A DNA stretch of 64,000 nucleotides from NCBI GenBank assembly GCA_029194675.1, contig JARFXP010000002.1, positions 930,001 to 994,000 on the forward strand. The letters are read 5' to 3'. A program made the translations under genes and the position numbers. The notes beneath the pieces are model-generated. The model saw only the letters and a program-made list of their open reading frames with translations. It was not told the origin of the DNA and made no database searches. The DNA comes from Nitrospira sp. (GTDB lineage Bacteria; Nitrospirota; Nitrospiria; Nitrospirales; Nitrospiraceae). This document shows, piece by piece, positions 46,693-54,925 of the stretch. Numbering within the stretch: the stretch's first letter is position 1; the number at the start of each line of letters is the position of its first letter.

Positions 46693-47654
46693 CCGTGCCA
46701 ATTCGGGAGGGGAAACGAAAGAGTGCGTCTCGGAGGACCGCCGCTTCTCCAGAAAGAAAATCTTCTGAGAGAAGAACGCCTTCGCGAAAACGAAATACCC
46801 CTGGACGGTTTGCGACGGAATTGGTCGGACGGGTCGGCGAGCTCAAGCTTGCATACGCGAAGCTCGAGCAGCGAACCATTATCTCGTACTCCTATTTCAC
46901 GACGCCTTGGAAACTGCTCCCTCCCATTTACCTTGATGATACCGGAGCTGCCTACACGCTATTGGTCAATCAGTCCGGCGGCCTGGTTGGAGGAGACCGT
47001 CTTTCCATCGATATGAGTTTGGACAAGAAGGCGCATGTGCTGATCTCCGCGTCTTCTGCCAACCGCGTCTATCGGACCGAGGACAAGGTATCTGACCAGC
47101 ACATCACCATCACTATCGGGCCGGACGCAGTTTTGGAATGGTTTCCCGAACATACGATTCCCTTTGCCGGTTCACGATTTCGACAGATTCTTCACGCCAC
47201 GCTGGCGCCGGGTGCCACTCTTCTCTTGTGGGACGCCGTCGCTTCTGGACGCATCGCCAGAGAGGAACGATGGGCCTTTACCGATCTGGAGAACGAAATC
47301 CGAATCACGACGGCATGCGGCCGCTCTCTGCTTGAGCGATACGTCATTAACCCGGCCACGGACTTAGGTCGTGTTGGACTGGCGGAAGAATGGAACTACG
47401 TTGCCTCGTTCTATGTGGTGAACGATGCTATGGCATCTGAGGTCTGGAGCCGATTGGAGTCGAAGATCGTACCTATCTTGGATGAGCGGCCAGGTCATGT
47501 CTTGGGAGGAGTCTCAACACCTAGCGTTCCAGGGCTCGCAATCAAATTGCTGGCTCGAAAGGCTCCTGACCTTACCTACATGCTCGATGCCTTATGGGCG
47601 GTCATCCGCGAAGAGGTTTTGAATCTCCCGCCTGTGTCGTTGCGAAAATACTAG
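46689..47654 (+). CDS. ureD: Urease accessory protein UreD (UreH)
   Basis: A 321-residue chaperone that binds apo-urease and recruits UreF-UreG. Core motifs are clear: [45 protein letters not shown] and [15 protein letters not shown]. Residues 1-40 are a lysine/arginine-rich extension not normal for the family. The ATG overlaps the ureG stop. It is the last gene of the urea locus; an IS fragment begins 97 bases later. Confidence 0.95.
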   Translation: MTVPIREGKRKSASRRTAASPERKSSERRTPSRKRNTPGRFATELVGRVGELKLAYAKLEQRTIISYSYFTTPWKLLPPIYLDDTGAAYTLLVNQSGGLVGGDRLSIDMSLDKKAHVLISASSANRVYRTEDKVSDQHITITIGPDAVLEWFPEHTIPFAGSRFRQILHATLAPGATLLLWDAVASGRIAREERWAFTDLENEIRITTACGRSLLERYVINPATDLGRVGLAEEWNYVASFYVVNDAMASEVWSRLESKIVPILDERPGHVLGGVSTPSVPGLAIKLLARKAPDLTYMLDALWAVIREEVLNLPPVSLRKY

Positions 47655-47734
47655 CCAGCTAACTCGTTTGCAACCGCTATAGTCGCCGCGCTTGGTCGGC
47701 TTGGTCGAATGTTCAAGTCGACCAGAATCCGTTA

Positions 47735-47758
47735 ACCTATAAACCTATGAACCTATAA
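47735..47758. repeat. Three tandem 8-bp units at an IS end
   Basis: ACCTATAA, ACCTATGA and ACCTATAA stand in a row. The last unit overlaps the first bases (CCTATAAAC) of the IS1380 fragment, so the array copies the IS end outside the element. Confidence 0.6.
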
Positions 47759-48032
47759 ACGGCAGTTGAAGCAACGGCCTGCTCCGGGATAGGCTTGCTG
47801 GCAGCGGAGTGGCGGTACATTGTTTCGTACGAAGGGAGTCACCCAATGGGTGAGGCACCACGCAAGGCCATGGCCGGACAGCAGGGGGCGATTGCGCTCG
47901 AGACGTTTGGGGGGCGAATCCACGTCGAGTGGGACCCTGCTGCAGCTGTGACTCCACTTGGCCAGTTGCCGTTCTTCATCGAGTTTCTCAAAGTGAGTGG
48001 CCTGTTTGAGACCTGGGTCGCGGATTGCCCGC
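47752..48032 (+). mobile_element. IS1380-family 5' fragment
   Basis: This fragment matches the start of the element at 26601 closely, through the transposase start (MGEAPRKAMAGQQGA) to the residues VADCPL, where the two copies part at about 48033. Only about 60 codons of the transposase remain. It is joined directly to an IS1182 fragment. Confidence 0.82.
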
Positions 48033-48421
48033 TGACAGAGCTTCAGCACCTGGACGAACAAATCGGCCAGCGCCGTCAGATGCTGTTTCCGAAAGTCGCT
48101 GAGCGTCCGGAAATCCGGCCGCTGGTTCGCCGCCAGCACCCGAAAGGCCACATCCTCCAGTTCCCGCGCAATCTACCGCGACGCCGGAACTCCAACAGCG
48201 TAGGCATAGAGCAGCACCTTCACCAGCAACTGCGGATGATAGGGGGCCGTGCCGCGCGTCACCCCGCCATAACTCGCCAGGATGGGATCGCGGTTCAAGG
48301 TCTCCACCAGATCCGTCACGAAGTCCGCCAGGTGGTCCTCCGGCAACCAGTCGCGCGGCGACGGCGGCAACAGCCACAGGTCGTCGGGTTCGTAGGGGCG
48401 AAAGGTCCGAGTCGTCATCAT
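48033..48421 (-). pseudogene. IS1182-family transposase, N-terminal fragment with internal stop
   Basis: Start MTTRTFRPYEPDDLWLLPPS is typical of IS1182 transposases, followed by HPQLLVKVLLYAYAVGVPASR. A TAG then stands in the same frame at 48173-48175, where a lysine codon is normally found, and the reading continues IARELEDVAFRVLAANQRPD up to the junction. Both the stop and the truncation make it non-functional. Confidence 0.8.
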
Positions 48422-48503
48422 GCAGCCGCCTCATTCCTCACTACGTAGATACACACATTCGTGGCCGCACACAAGTGCGTGAGCTAATGTCGGACAGGCT
48501 CCT
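48033..48503 (-). mobile_element. IS1182-family 5' fragment
   Basis: Minus-strand remnant with a likely terminal sequence near GAGCCTGTCCGACA (48490-48503, complement). It reaches from the element end to the junction with the IS1380 piece at about 48033, so two unrelated IS fragments face each other with no spacer. Confidence 0.72.
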
Positions 48504-48647
48504 AGTCTGGATGAGTTGAGCAAAGATGAGGCAGATCGTCTATGGGCTGAGGAATCGCAACGACGATTGGACCAGTATCGTGCAGGCGAGGCCAAGACTG
48601 TTTCAGCAGAGGCAGTCCATGCCAAGGTGAATAAGCTCTTGCGATGA
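48504..48647 (+). pseudogene. Remnant of an addiction-module antitoxin-like protein
   Basis: About 47 codons ending at TGA 48645-48647. LDELSKDEADRLWAEESQRR and DQYRAGEAKTVSAEAVHAKV resemble the C-terminus of the TIGR02574-type putative addiction module component, usually paired with a RelE/ParE toxin. The N-terminus has been replaced by the IS1182 fragment and no toxin gene is seen. Confidence 0.65.
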
Positions 48648-49279
48648 TGCCGCACGAGAGGGATGGTCATCTAAAACCGATGGACCCGACCGACACTGCT
48701 CACAATTACGATGCCATCGCATCATGGTGGCTTCAACAACTGAAAAATTCGACGTACGGTGTGGAGGCGATAGAACGCACGCTTACATTCATCGGGTCAG
48801 GGCGACACGCATTGGATATCGGGTGTGGATGTGAGGGGCGATTTCTTAGAATACTCTTGGAACGAGGATTTGATTGCGCCGGACTCGACATCTCGCAGGA
48901 AATGATTGCATTGGCAAAGCAACGTTATCCCGCAGTTTCGTTTGTGACGGGTGATGTCTGTACATGGTCACTGCCACGGCAGTATGACCTGATCACGGCA
49001 TGGGATAGCCTCTTTCATCTTCCGTTGAAATCGCACGAGCCGGTTCTTGAAAAATTATGAGCCGGGTTGACACCGGATGGCGTGCTGCTGTTCACCTGTG
49101 GCGATGGGAAGGAGCCAGGATGCATTCAGGGAGAATTCGGCGGCAAACGATTTGAGTACAGCTCGTTGGGTGTTGCTGAGTTTGTTCGATTGCTACATCA
49201 TGGCGGCTGTACGATCCAACATCTTGAACATGATCAGTACCCGTTGAATCACGTGTACATTGTGGCCAAGAAATTGTAG
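48644..49279 (+). pseudogene. SAM-dependent methyltransferase split by an in-frame TGA
   Basis: Two blocks in one frame (48644-49060 and about 49061-49279) make one class I methyltransferase of about 211 residues. Motif I is ALDIGCGCEGRF, then GLDISQEMI, ITAWDSLFHLP and, after the stop, LTPDGVLLFTCGDG. The only break is TGA at 49058-49060 after VLEKL, where relatives have a sense codon such as TGC. A single base change explains it. The start overlaps the antitoxin remnant. Confidence 0.75.
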
Positions 49280-49393
49280 ACCATCAACGCAAATATGACC
49301 TCTGTTAGAGTAATGGCGTAAACCTGCAATCTGGATTTGAATGGAGTCTCAATCTCTCCATGCTGCTCGTTCAACGTTATCACTGAAACACTT

Positions 49394-49825
49394 CTACCGT
49401 GCCCTCTGCGGAAAATCTGATGCTGGCGGCTGAGCTGGAGCAGGAGGTGGAGAAGGAAACTGGAATGGCTGACGTGCCCGCTGAGGGAAGTCTGGTGCTG
49501 GCGGCTGAGCCGGGGCGGGAGGTGGAGAAGGAAGCTGGAATGTCTGATTGTTCAATTGAAGGGGAGGACCAGTGTTGAACCCAGGACTTACCGGTGGCTG
49601 CACCGTGATGATTCGCTCACCATTAGGCAGATTGGTCGTGCTTTCGACGTTTCCTTGATCATCCTTGTACACTTGAGTGCCGCCTTCGGAACCCAATACC
49701 TGATTCAAACGTTCCCTGGCGCTAGGCTGCTGAGATGGCTCCTCCCCCCCGCCAAGCAACAGGCTTGGCCATCCGGTTCCGATTATGATAATGAGGCAGA
49801 CAGCGATTCGATACATTGAGGTCAT
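49394..49825 (-). CDS. Exported proline-rich repeat protein
   Basis: A 143-residue protein with an N-terminal hydrophobic signal segment (about 4-24), a short polar domain with a DUF4124-like hint (TQVYKDDQGNVESTT), and a C-terminal tail made of two copies of a 25-residue unit rich in Pro, Ala and Gln (PSPPPAPAQPPA). In DNA this is a 75-bp tandem repeat at 49398-49547. The tail is probably extended and may span the cell wall. The start could be 49825 or the ATG three codons on. Confidence 0.65.
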   Translation of the reverse strand: MTSMYRIAVCLIIIIGTGWPSLLLGGGEEPSQQPSARERLNQVLGSEGGTQVYKDDQGNVESTTNLPNGERIITVQPPVSPGFNTGPPLQLNNQTFQLPSPPPAPAQPPAPDFPQRARQPFQFPSPPPAPAQPPASDFPQRAR

Positions 49826-49878
49826 TATACTACTGACCTGCGATTTATCAAGGCGCCTAAGTTGCTGAGGGAAGGTTT

Positions 49879-49995
49879 ATGACATTAGCGGAAAAATCGG
49901 ATAGAGAAATTTCGGCTATCGCCGATCCGATCATGGATAATTTGATGGGAGGCTCTACAGAAATTAACCGCAGGCTCGTTCACGAAGGATTGTGA
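49879..49995 (+). CDS. Small open frame, probable gene remnant
   Basis: A 38-codon frame (MTLAEKSDREISAIADPIMD start) preceded by a good GGGAAGG site. The composition is protein-like and the N-terminus feels like the beginning of a larger helical family, then stops at TGA. Given the broken genes on both sides I read it as a truncated remnant; a true microprotein is possible. Confidence 0.35.
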   Translation: MTLAEKSDREISAIADPIMDNLMGGSTEINRRLVHEGL

Positions 49996-50170
49996 TCTAT
50001 CGAACTACATCGATGACAGAGGGAATGCAGAGACCCCCCTACGTGTCTTGCTACGTTCCGTGCATCGGTTTAGGATTGAGTAAATTGCATGGACAATCAG
50101 ACCAGGGTTGTGCAGAATCGCTTCTCTGCATTCTTGTTACAAATCCTGATGGTTCGACCAGCGATCTGTT

Positions 50171-52462
50171 ATGAGTCACCCGCTAGATTTTGTCACCGTT
50201 GAAGGACTCCTTGCCTATGGTCGTGCCCTTGCTCAACGAGCATCGGAGCGAGGCCTCATCGTTCCTCCTCCGATAGAAGCCTCCGGTGAGGACGTTGGTC
50301 GTGTCCACACCAAGATGGAACAACTCCGCTCGTTCGTCGAGCGTTCCAAGTCCGGGTTTGCAACCGCTGGAGACTATCGGTCGGCTCGGGAAGGTTTGAT
50401 CGATGATCCGCTGGTGTTCTTTGCCGCCTGGAACGTGCTTCTTGCGGAAGGCTCGCTCCAGCAGCTACTCCGATCTACAATCGGGGCGGTAGCCAAACCG
50501 ACCTATCGGCGCCCTGTTGCCATCGTGCCCCGTGCGCAGCTCACACCCACGCTGGCAGAAGGCCGCATTGTCCTTGAACTGGGCGACGACCGATTTTGGT
50601 TATTGCCACGGGATCTGGGCGATCGAACATTGTTCTTCACGATGCGCCACGGTGTCTCGCAGGTGGACAGCAAGACTCATCGCGTCGGATGCCGTCTGCC
50701 GAACCAATTGGACCGGGAACGGGGGGTGGCCAAAGCCGACGCAGTGGGGACAGCGCTCGCCCGCATGATCGGCGTTGTGGGACAGCAGCTCGACTTTCTG
50801 CACCTTACCAACTACCTCGATCCTCGTACGTTCCTTCATTGCATCAGCCGGAGCCCGAATACCAGACAACTGTACGAACGGGTGTCTACAGCATTGCTGC
50901 AAGGAACCTCTCCGTCCGAACCGATCGCCGAGCCGGCTCTCGAATCGTCGGATTTCGGTTGGGTCACGGGATTGGAGAAGTCCCTGGAGGTCGAAGAAGC
51001 GGCGCGCGTGTTCGGCGTCGAGATATCCACGGCCAAGCGACTGATGAAAGATCCGCTGTATTGTTATCCGGGTGGTAATTCTTTCTTCGACCTCTATGTC
51101 GACGTCATCGATGGTCTCCACCGATTGGGCTATGCGCAAAAGGGCAAAGTGGCCTGTCTCTATACCCACAGTTCCACCCTGCGTGCGTTGATGATCTATT
51201 TGGATCCGCGGCCGTTCCATGAAGCGTTCAGCGAGTTCAGCGACTACAAGGAAAGCCAAGACAATGTCGTGCTGCTCACGCTCGAACAGGGCCGCTTATC
51301 CGGCTACTCGACGGCGGTTGGGCTGTCCGAGCGAGAGAGGGTTGTGCGCAACACGTGGGTGGCTGTAGAGAATGCGAGGAAAGATCGCGTGACGCTCAAG
51401 CCCCGAACACTCAAGCGGATCGTGGCCCTCGTGTCCGGGGGTGATTTCGCCGGGGCCGGTGCGGCATTAAAGGAATTGCACGTGACCGGCCAGCGCTTGG
51501 GATTGGAGGTCTATTTCGTCCGGCACGGCTATCTCGGTCTGGCCAACAATTGGATTGAACGAGTCACCGAAGCGCACACCCGCGGCATGAGCAGCCATCC
51601 GAGCAGCCCCATCGGCAGCAGCCGTTTTGAGGAATTCAAGCAAGAGACGGTGTTGCAGGTGGCCATGCGGCACCTGGAACCGTACCTGCGTGACGGCGTC
51701 TTGGTGGTGTTGGGCGGCGATGGTAGCATGCGGGGCGCTCGAGCCATTTACGAAGGATTCGGAGCGCAGGTGGTCGGCATTCCGGGCAGTATCGACAATA
51801 ATATTGAAGGTACGATTTCTCTCGGATTTCAGTCCGCCGTGGCGTTGGCGGATCAGTCGATTGAATCCCTCAAAGCCACCAGTGCCGCGATGGGCACGGT
51901 GTTCTTTGTGGAGGTCATGGGTGCTGGGTCAGGCCATCTGGCGCTGGCCTGTGCGTATCAGGCAAGAGCCGAAGGATTGTTGGTCAATGAACATCCCGAC
52001 CCGAATGCCTATATCGATGACGTGATCCTCGGGACGCTCAAGCGGACATTGGGAGTGCCGAACAAGAGCCACTTGTTCGTCGTCGCCGAACGTACGCCGC
52101 ATCGGCATCACAAGGATGGTGGCGTCCATGGTCTTGTCGACTATGTGGGCGGTGTGATCGCCCGATGGCCGGAGCGGCATGCTTCACCAGGTCACTATCC
52201 GCTCACACTCGCCACCAAAGCCACCATCCTTGGCCACACCCTCAGAGGCGCCCGGCCCATACCGGAGGACAAGGTGATGGCCCAACATCTTGCTCATGAG
52301 GCGGTGCACCGACTGATCGAGTCACCCGAGGACATCGTCGGATGTCTCTTGGCCTACCGTGAACGGGGATCAATCGGGCCGATTCCACTTCATGCCGTGA
52401 CACCCAAGCAGTTCGACTGGGACGTCTTCAGTCGGATGCATGGCAACACTCACATCTCATAA
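50171..52462 (+). CDS. Histidine-phosphatase-like domain fused to PfkA-like phosphofructokinase
   Basis: A 763-residue fusion. Residues about 1-145 are a helical region of unknown role. Residues about 150-395 resemble the histidine phosphatase superfamily (TMRHGVSQ, R159-H160; second histidine H333 in YTHSSTLR). Residues about 415-750 resemble PfkA: SGGDFAGAGAAL, GGDGS (515-519, the ATP-type glycine), PGSIDNN (538-544) and ILGHTLRGA (H689, R692). Compared with E. coli PfkA, TIDND is SIDNN and MGR is MGA, so activity or substrate may differ. It stands alone, on the plus strand. Confidence 0.85.
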   Translation: MSHPLDFVTVEGLLAYGRALAQRASERGLIVPPPIEASGEDVGRVHTKMEQLRSFVERSKSGFATAGDYRSAREGLIDDPLVFFAAWNVLLAEGSLQQLLRSTIGAVAKPTYRRPVAIVPRAQLTPTLAEGRIVLELGDDRFWLLPRDLGDRTLFFTMRHGVSQVDSKTHRVGCRLPNQLDRERGVAKADAVGTALARMIGVVGQQLDFLHLTNYLDPRTFLHCISRSPNTRQLYERVSTALLQGTSPSEPIAEPALESSDFGWVTGLEKSLEVEEAARVFGVEISTAKRLMKDPLYCYPGGNSFFDLYVDVIDGLHRLGYAQKGKVACLYTHSSTLRALMIYLDPRPFHEAFSEFSDYKESQDNVVLLTLEQGRLSGYSTAVGLSERERVVRNTWVAVENARKDRVTLKPRTLKRIVALVSGGDFAGAGAALKELHVTGQRLGLEVYFVRHGYLGLANNWIERVTEAHTRGMSSHPSSPIGSSRFEEFKQETVLQVAMRHLEPYLRDGVLVVLGGDGSMRGARAIYEGFGAQVVGIPGSIDNNIEGTISLGFQSAVALADQSIESLKATSAAMGTVFFVEVMGAGSGHLALACAYQARAEGLLVNEHPDPNAYIDDVILGTLKRTLGVPNKSHLFVVAERTPHRHHKDGGVHGLVDYVGGVIARWPERHASPGHYPLTLATKATILGHTLRGARPIPEDKVMAQHLAHEAVHRLIESPEDIVGCLLAYRERGSIGPIPLHAVTPKQFDWDVFSRMHGNTHIS

Positions 52463-53275
52463 CCCTCAGCATGCCCCATCGAAGAAGCTCCACCCTCAAT
52501 GGGTTGACGTGAGTCCATACTGAGAGTCGTTTCCCCCCGGTCGCCATGTCCCGCTCACCGGATATCGAAAACCTTGAAATCAGTTGCCTGAAAACCGATC
52601 TCACGATACCCATAATCAGAGCGCTGGTTTCCGGCGTGAGGTACGGTTTCACGATCAACGTCAGGGAGGATGTGTCCATGCATATTGTCATCGTGTCAGC
52701 AATCGTCGTCGGGTTGGTCTATCTGCTATGGGAGATCAGACCGTAGCGCTCGTCTCCACGTGAAAGCGCCGAGTGCGCTCCGTCGAGACGCATATTCTTG
52801 CAAGGCCTTCAGGGGGCAACTTGCTGAGGGCCAGAGTTTTTCTGCTCCATTTCTTGCCCTGCGCTTCCGTATTCCTGCAGGGTCCCAGAGTCTCAAACCA
52901 TGAAATAGGTTGTTCGAAACCTGACGTCGCGATAGTTCAGACTGAACACAGGTTTCCGGTGCCGCTCGCGGCAGCGTCAGGCTCGGTTAGACTGCTTGCT
53001 CGCAGGGCGGCACAAAGACATGGAGCGGGAAGATGTTACCGTCTTTGACGGTCTCTTGTTCCAATCGAAATCGTGTAAAAGCGTCGATAAGACGGTAGGC
53101 CAATTGGTCAGAGACCGCGGCCAGAATCATTCGGTTGGTCGTAGAGGCAAGAAAGAACTGACTGGTGGACCGAAGGGGCTACAAGAACCTGACGTCCGGC
53201 TCGACAAGGGCAGAGGCGATACGCTATAAATGATCTGCCCAACGACCTCGTAGGAATATCAACCCAGGACGGTTT
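52463..53275. other. Gene-poor stretch with a degenerate repeat
   Basis: More than 800 bases with no confident gene apart from a possible 22-residue frame at 52678. Two segments (52572-52638 and 52898-52963) are similar over about 67 bases, both running from CC(T/A)TGAAAT to GGTTTCCGG. Longer open frames here show no family features or ribosome sites. Confidence 0.5.
52678..52746 (+). CDS. Possible 22-residue membrane microprotein
   Basis: The frame starts ATG at 52678, seven bases after AGGGAGGA, and encodes one hydrophobic helix (IVIVSAIVVGLVYLLW) with charged ends. The ribosome site and the single-span character support it, but the length allows chance. No neighbour suggests a role. Confidence 0.35.
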   Translation: MHIVIVSAIVVGLVYLLWEIRP

Positions 53276-53581
53276 ATGCAAGAATACGCCGCGTATTACG
53301 GGACTGCCTGTCTCATCTTTTCCGTCTATCTCCTCATCAAGGGGTTCATTGCTGCCTCAAGACAGCGAAGTGAAGATCATTCCACGACGCTGGTTCCGGC
53401 CTATCTCTACGGAATCTTGGCGTCGATTCTGCTGACCGTTGGTTTGGGATTTTTTCGCCCGAGCTTGCCCTGGTGGGGATATCGATTGATTTTCCCCGGT
53501 ACGACCATGCTCTTTCCTGCCATCATCTATCTCCGGGGTCGGCGACCTCCGAAACCCAATCTCGATCACGTCGACGCATAA
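53276..53581 (+). CDS. Small membrane protein of unknown function
   Basis: A 101-residue protein with three hydrophobic segments (about 8-26, 44-62 and 68-86) and a basic, proline-rich C-terminus (YLRGRRPPKPN) likely in the cytoplasm. I do not recognise the family. It converges with the lipoprotein gene, 40 bases apart. Confidence 0.65.
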   Translation: MQEYAAYYGTACLIFSVYLLIKGFIAASRQRSEDHSTTLVPAYLYGILASILLTVGLGFFRPSLPWWGYRLIFPGTTMLFPAIIYLRGRRPPKPNLDHVDA

Positions 53582-53620
53582 CGCCTGTCGCGTTCTTGTC
53601 GAACGTGGTGAACACCTTCT

Positions 53621-54820
53621 CTACTTGGCGATCGTAATGCTCGGTACGCCGGCCCTAGAAATCTCGGTGACGGTCATCTGGAACAGTTGCGACAAGAGCT
53701 TGAATGCTTCGCGGTTCCAGCGCGCCTGTGGCCCGGTCGTATTGACGGCGTAATAGTTCCCATGGGATTTCATCACGAGATCCAATCCCGTCGGCGCCGA
53801 CGGCGACACGATCAGGTCCAGCGTCTTGACGGGATTCTCCGTCACCTCAGGAGTACGGGGATCTTTGTCGACATGGTACTCCGGCTCTTCAGCGATGGAT
53901 TCCCCAAGAAAGTTCAACATGGCGTTGAAGCTTCGCAATCGAAAGTCGCCTCTGATCGGCCAATCCCCGCCAAAATGCCCCGGGCGAATATCAAAGGTCA
54001 CGTCGTGACCGAGTCCCTGTTCGTTCTCATGCTGCAAGCGGAGCCGTTCTTCCTTGGACAGCGAATCGGGGTCGTAATTAGTGATCAGCGTGCCGCCTTC
54101 AATTTGTTTCCGCAACGTGTACGTCTTGTTCTGCCGGTTATACTCCACCTGGTATTCCTGTTCGAGCGCTTTGAATCCTTCCGCCGTGACCGAGTCGGCG
54201 GGGATCGTCCACTTTCGTTCGATCATCATCGGTTCCACATGGAGGCTGTTGTGATCTTGAATGGCCGAGAGATGGAGGACCTCCCGCCGGAACATCTCGT
54301 AGCCGATCTTATCGGACGGATCATTTCGATAGGCAACAACTCCGTCATTGTGTTTCACCCGGAGCTCCTTGGCCATCAGTCGGAGGAGGAGATCGATATC
54401 GACGCCCTGCCGCAGGAGCAGCGTCAGTTTTGATTCGTGAAACGGGGTGAGCAAGCGCTTGGTAAACTCTTCTCCTTCGATCGGCGCGATGCTGATGGTC
54501 GGATTCTCGGCTATGGTTCCCATGATGAGGGGCATGATCTGCGTACTAGCCAAACCAGCGAGAGCCGGGGTGGCGCCGGCCGTGAGACGAAAATCGAAGG
54601 TCGCCGCAATGTTGGAGACGCCGGAAAAGTGAATCGGCTGATGGTGCTGCGCTCTGGCGATGTTCACGAGCAGTTGCTTGGATTGTGACTCGGTAATGGC
54701 ATCATCATAGGCGATCACGGCGCGATTCAAGGTGATAGGCGAGAGACAGCCTGACAGCAGCATCTGACAAGCGACACACACGAAGGCGAACAGCCTAGAG
54801 ATCGAAATCACTGGTGTCAT
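53621..54820 (-). CDS. Lipoprotein of unknown function
   Basis: A 399-residue protein. The signal ends in the lipobox LLSGC (near C25) and is followed by LSPITLNRAVIAYDDAITES, then a mixed alpha/beta body with DFRLTAGATPAL, LRLLMAKELRVKHNDGV and a C-terminal SQLFQMTVTEI helix. It should be anchored in the outer membrane or inner membrane facing the periplasm. The start at 54820 was chosen since it gives a clean signal; 54874 is open but adds 18 non-signal residues. Confidence 0.75.
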   Translation of the reverse strand: MTPVISISRLFAFVCVACQMLLSGCLSPITLNRAVIAYDDAITESQSKQLLVNIARAQHHQPIHFSGVSNIAATFDFRLTAGATPALAGLASTQIMPLIMGTIAENPTISIAPIEGEEFTKRLLTPFHESKLTLLLRQGVDIDLLLRLMAKELRVKHNDGVVAYRNDPSDKIGYEMFRREVLHLSAIQDHNSLHVEPMMIERKWTIPADSVTAEGFKALEQEYQVEYNRQNKTYTLRKQIEGGTLITNYDPDSLSKEERLRLQHENEQGLGHDVTFDIRPGHFGGDWPIRGDFRLRSFNAMLNFLGESIAEEPEYHVDKDPRTPEVTENPVKTLDLIVSPSAPTGLDLVMKSHGNYYAVNTTGPQARWNREAFKLLSQLFQMTVTEISRAGVPSITIAK

Positions 54821-54925
54821 CGGGGGATGGTCTCGCTTCGAGCAGTGGGCACGACCGGACGTGATTTGTACCATATCCCCTGAGCGATGCCTAGCACCAG
54901 ATTACAGGCGGACCATCGGAGTCAT

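Noticed and set aside
49058-49060. TGA in the methyltransferase read as selenocysteine
   Set aside because: No selenocysteine hairpin is seen after it and the position is not catalytic in the family; a nonsense mutation is simpler.
52773-53229. Several open frames of 75-90 codons
   Set aside because: They overlap one another in different frames, lack ribosome sites and show no coherent protein pattern.
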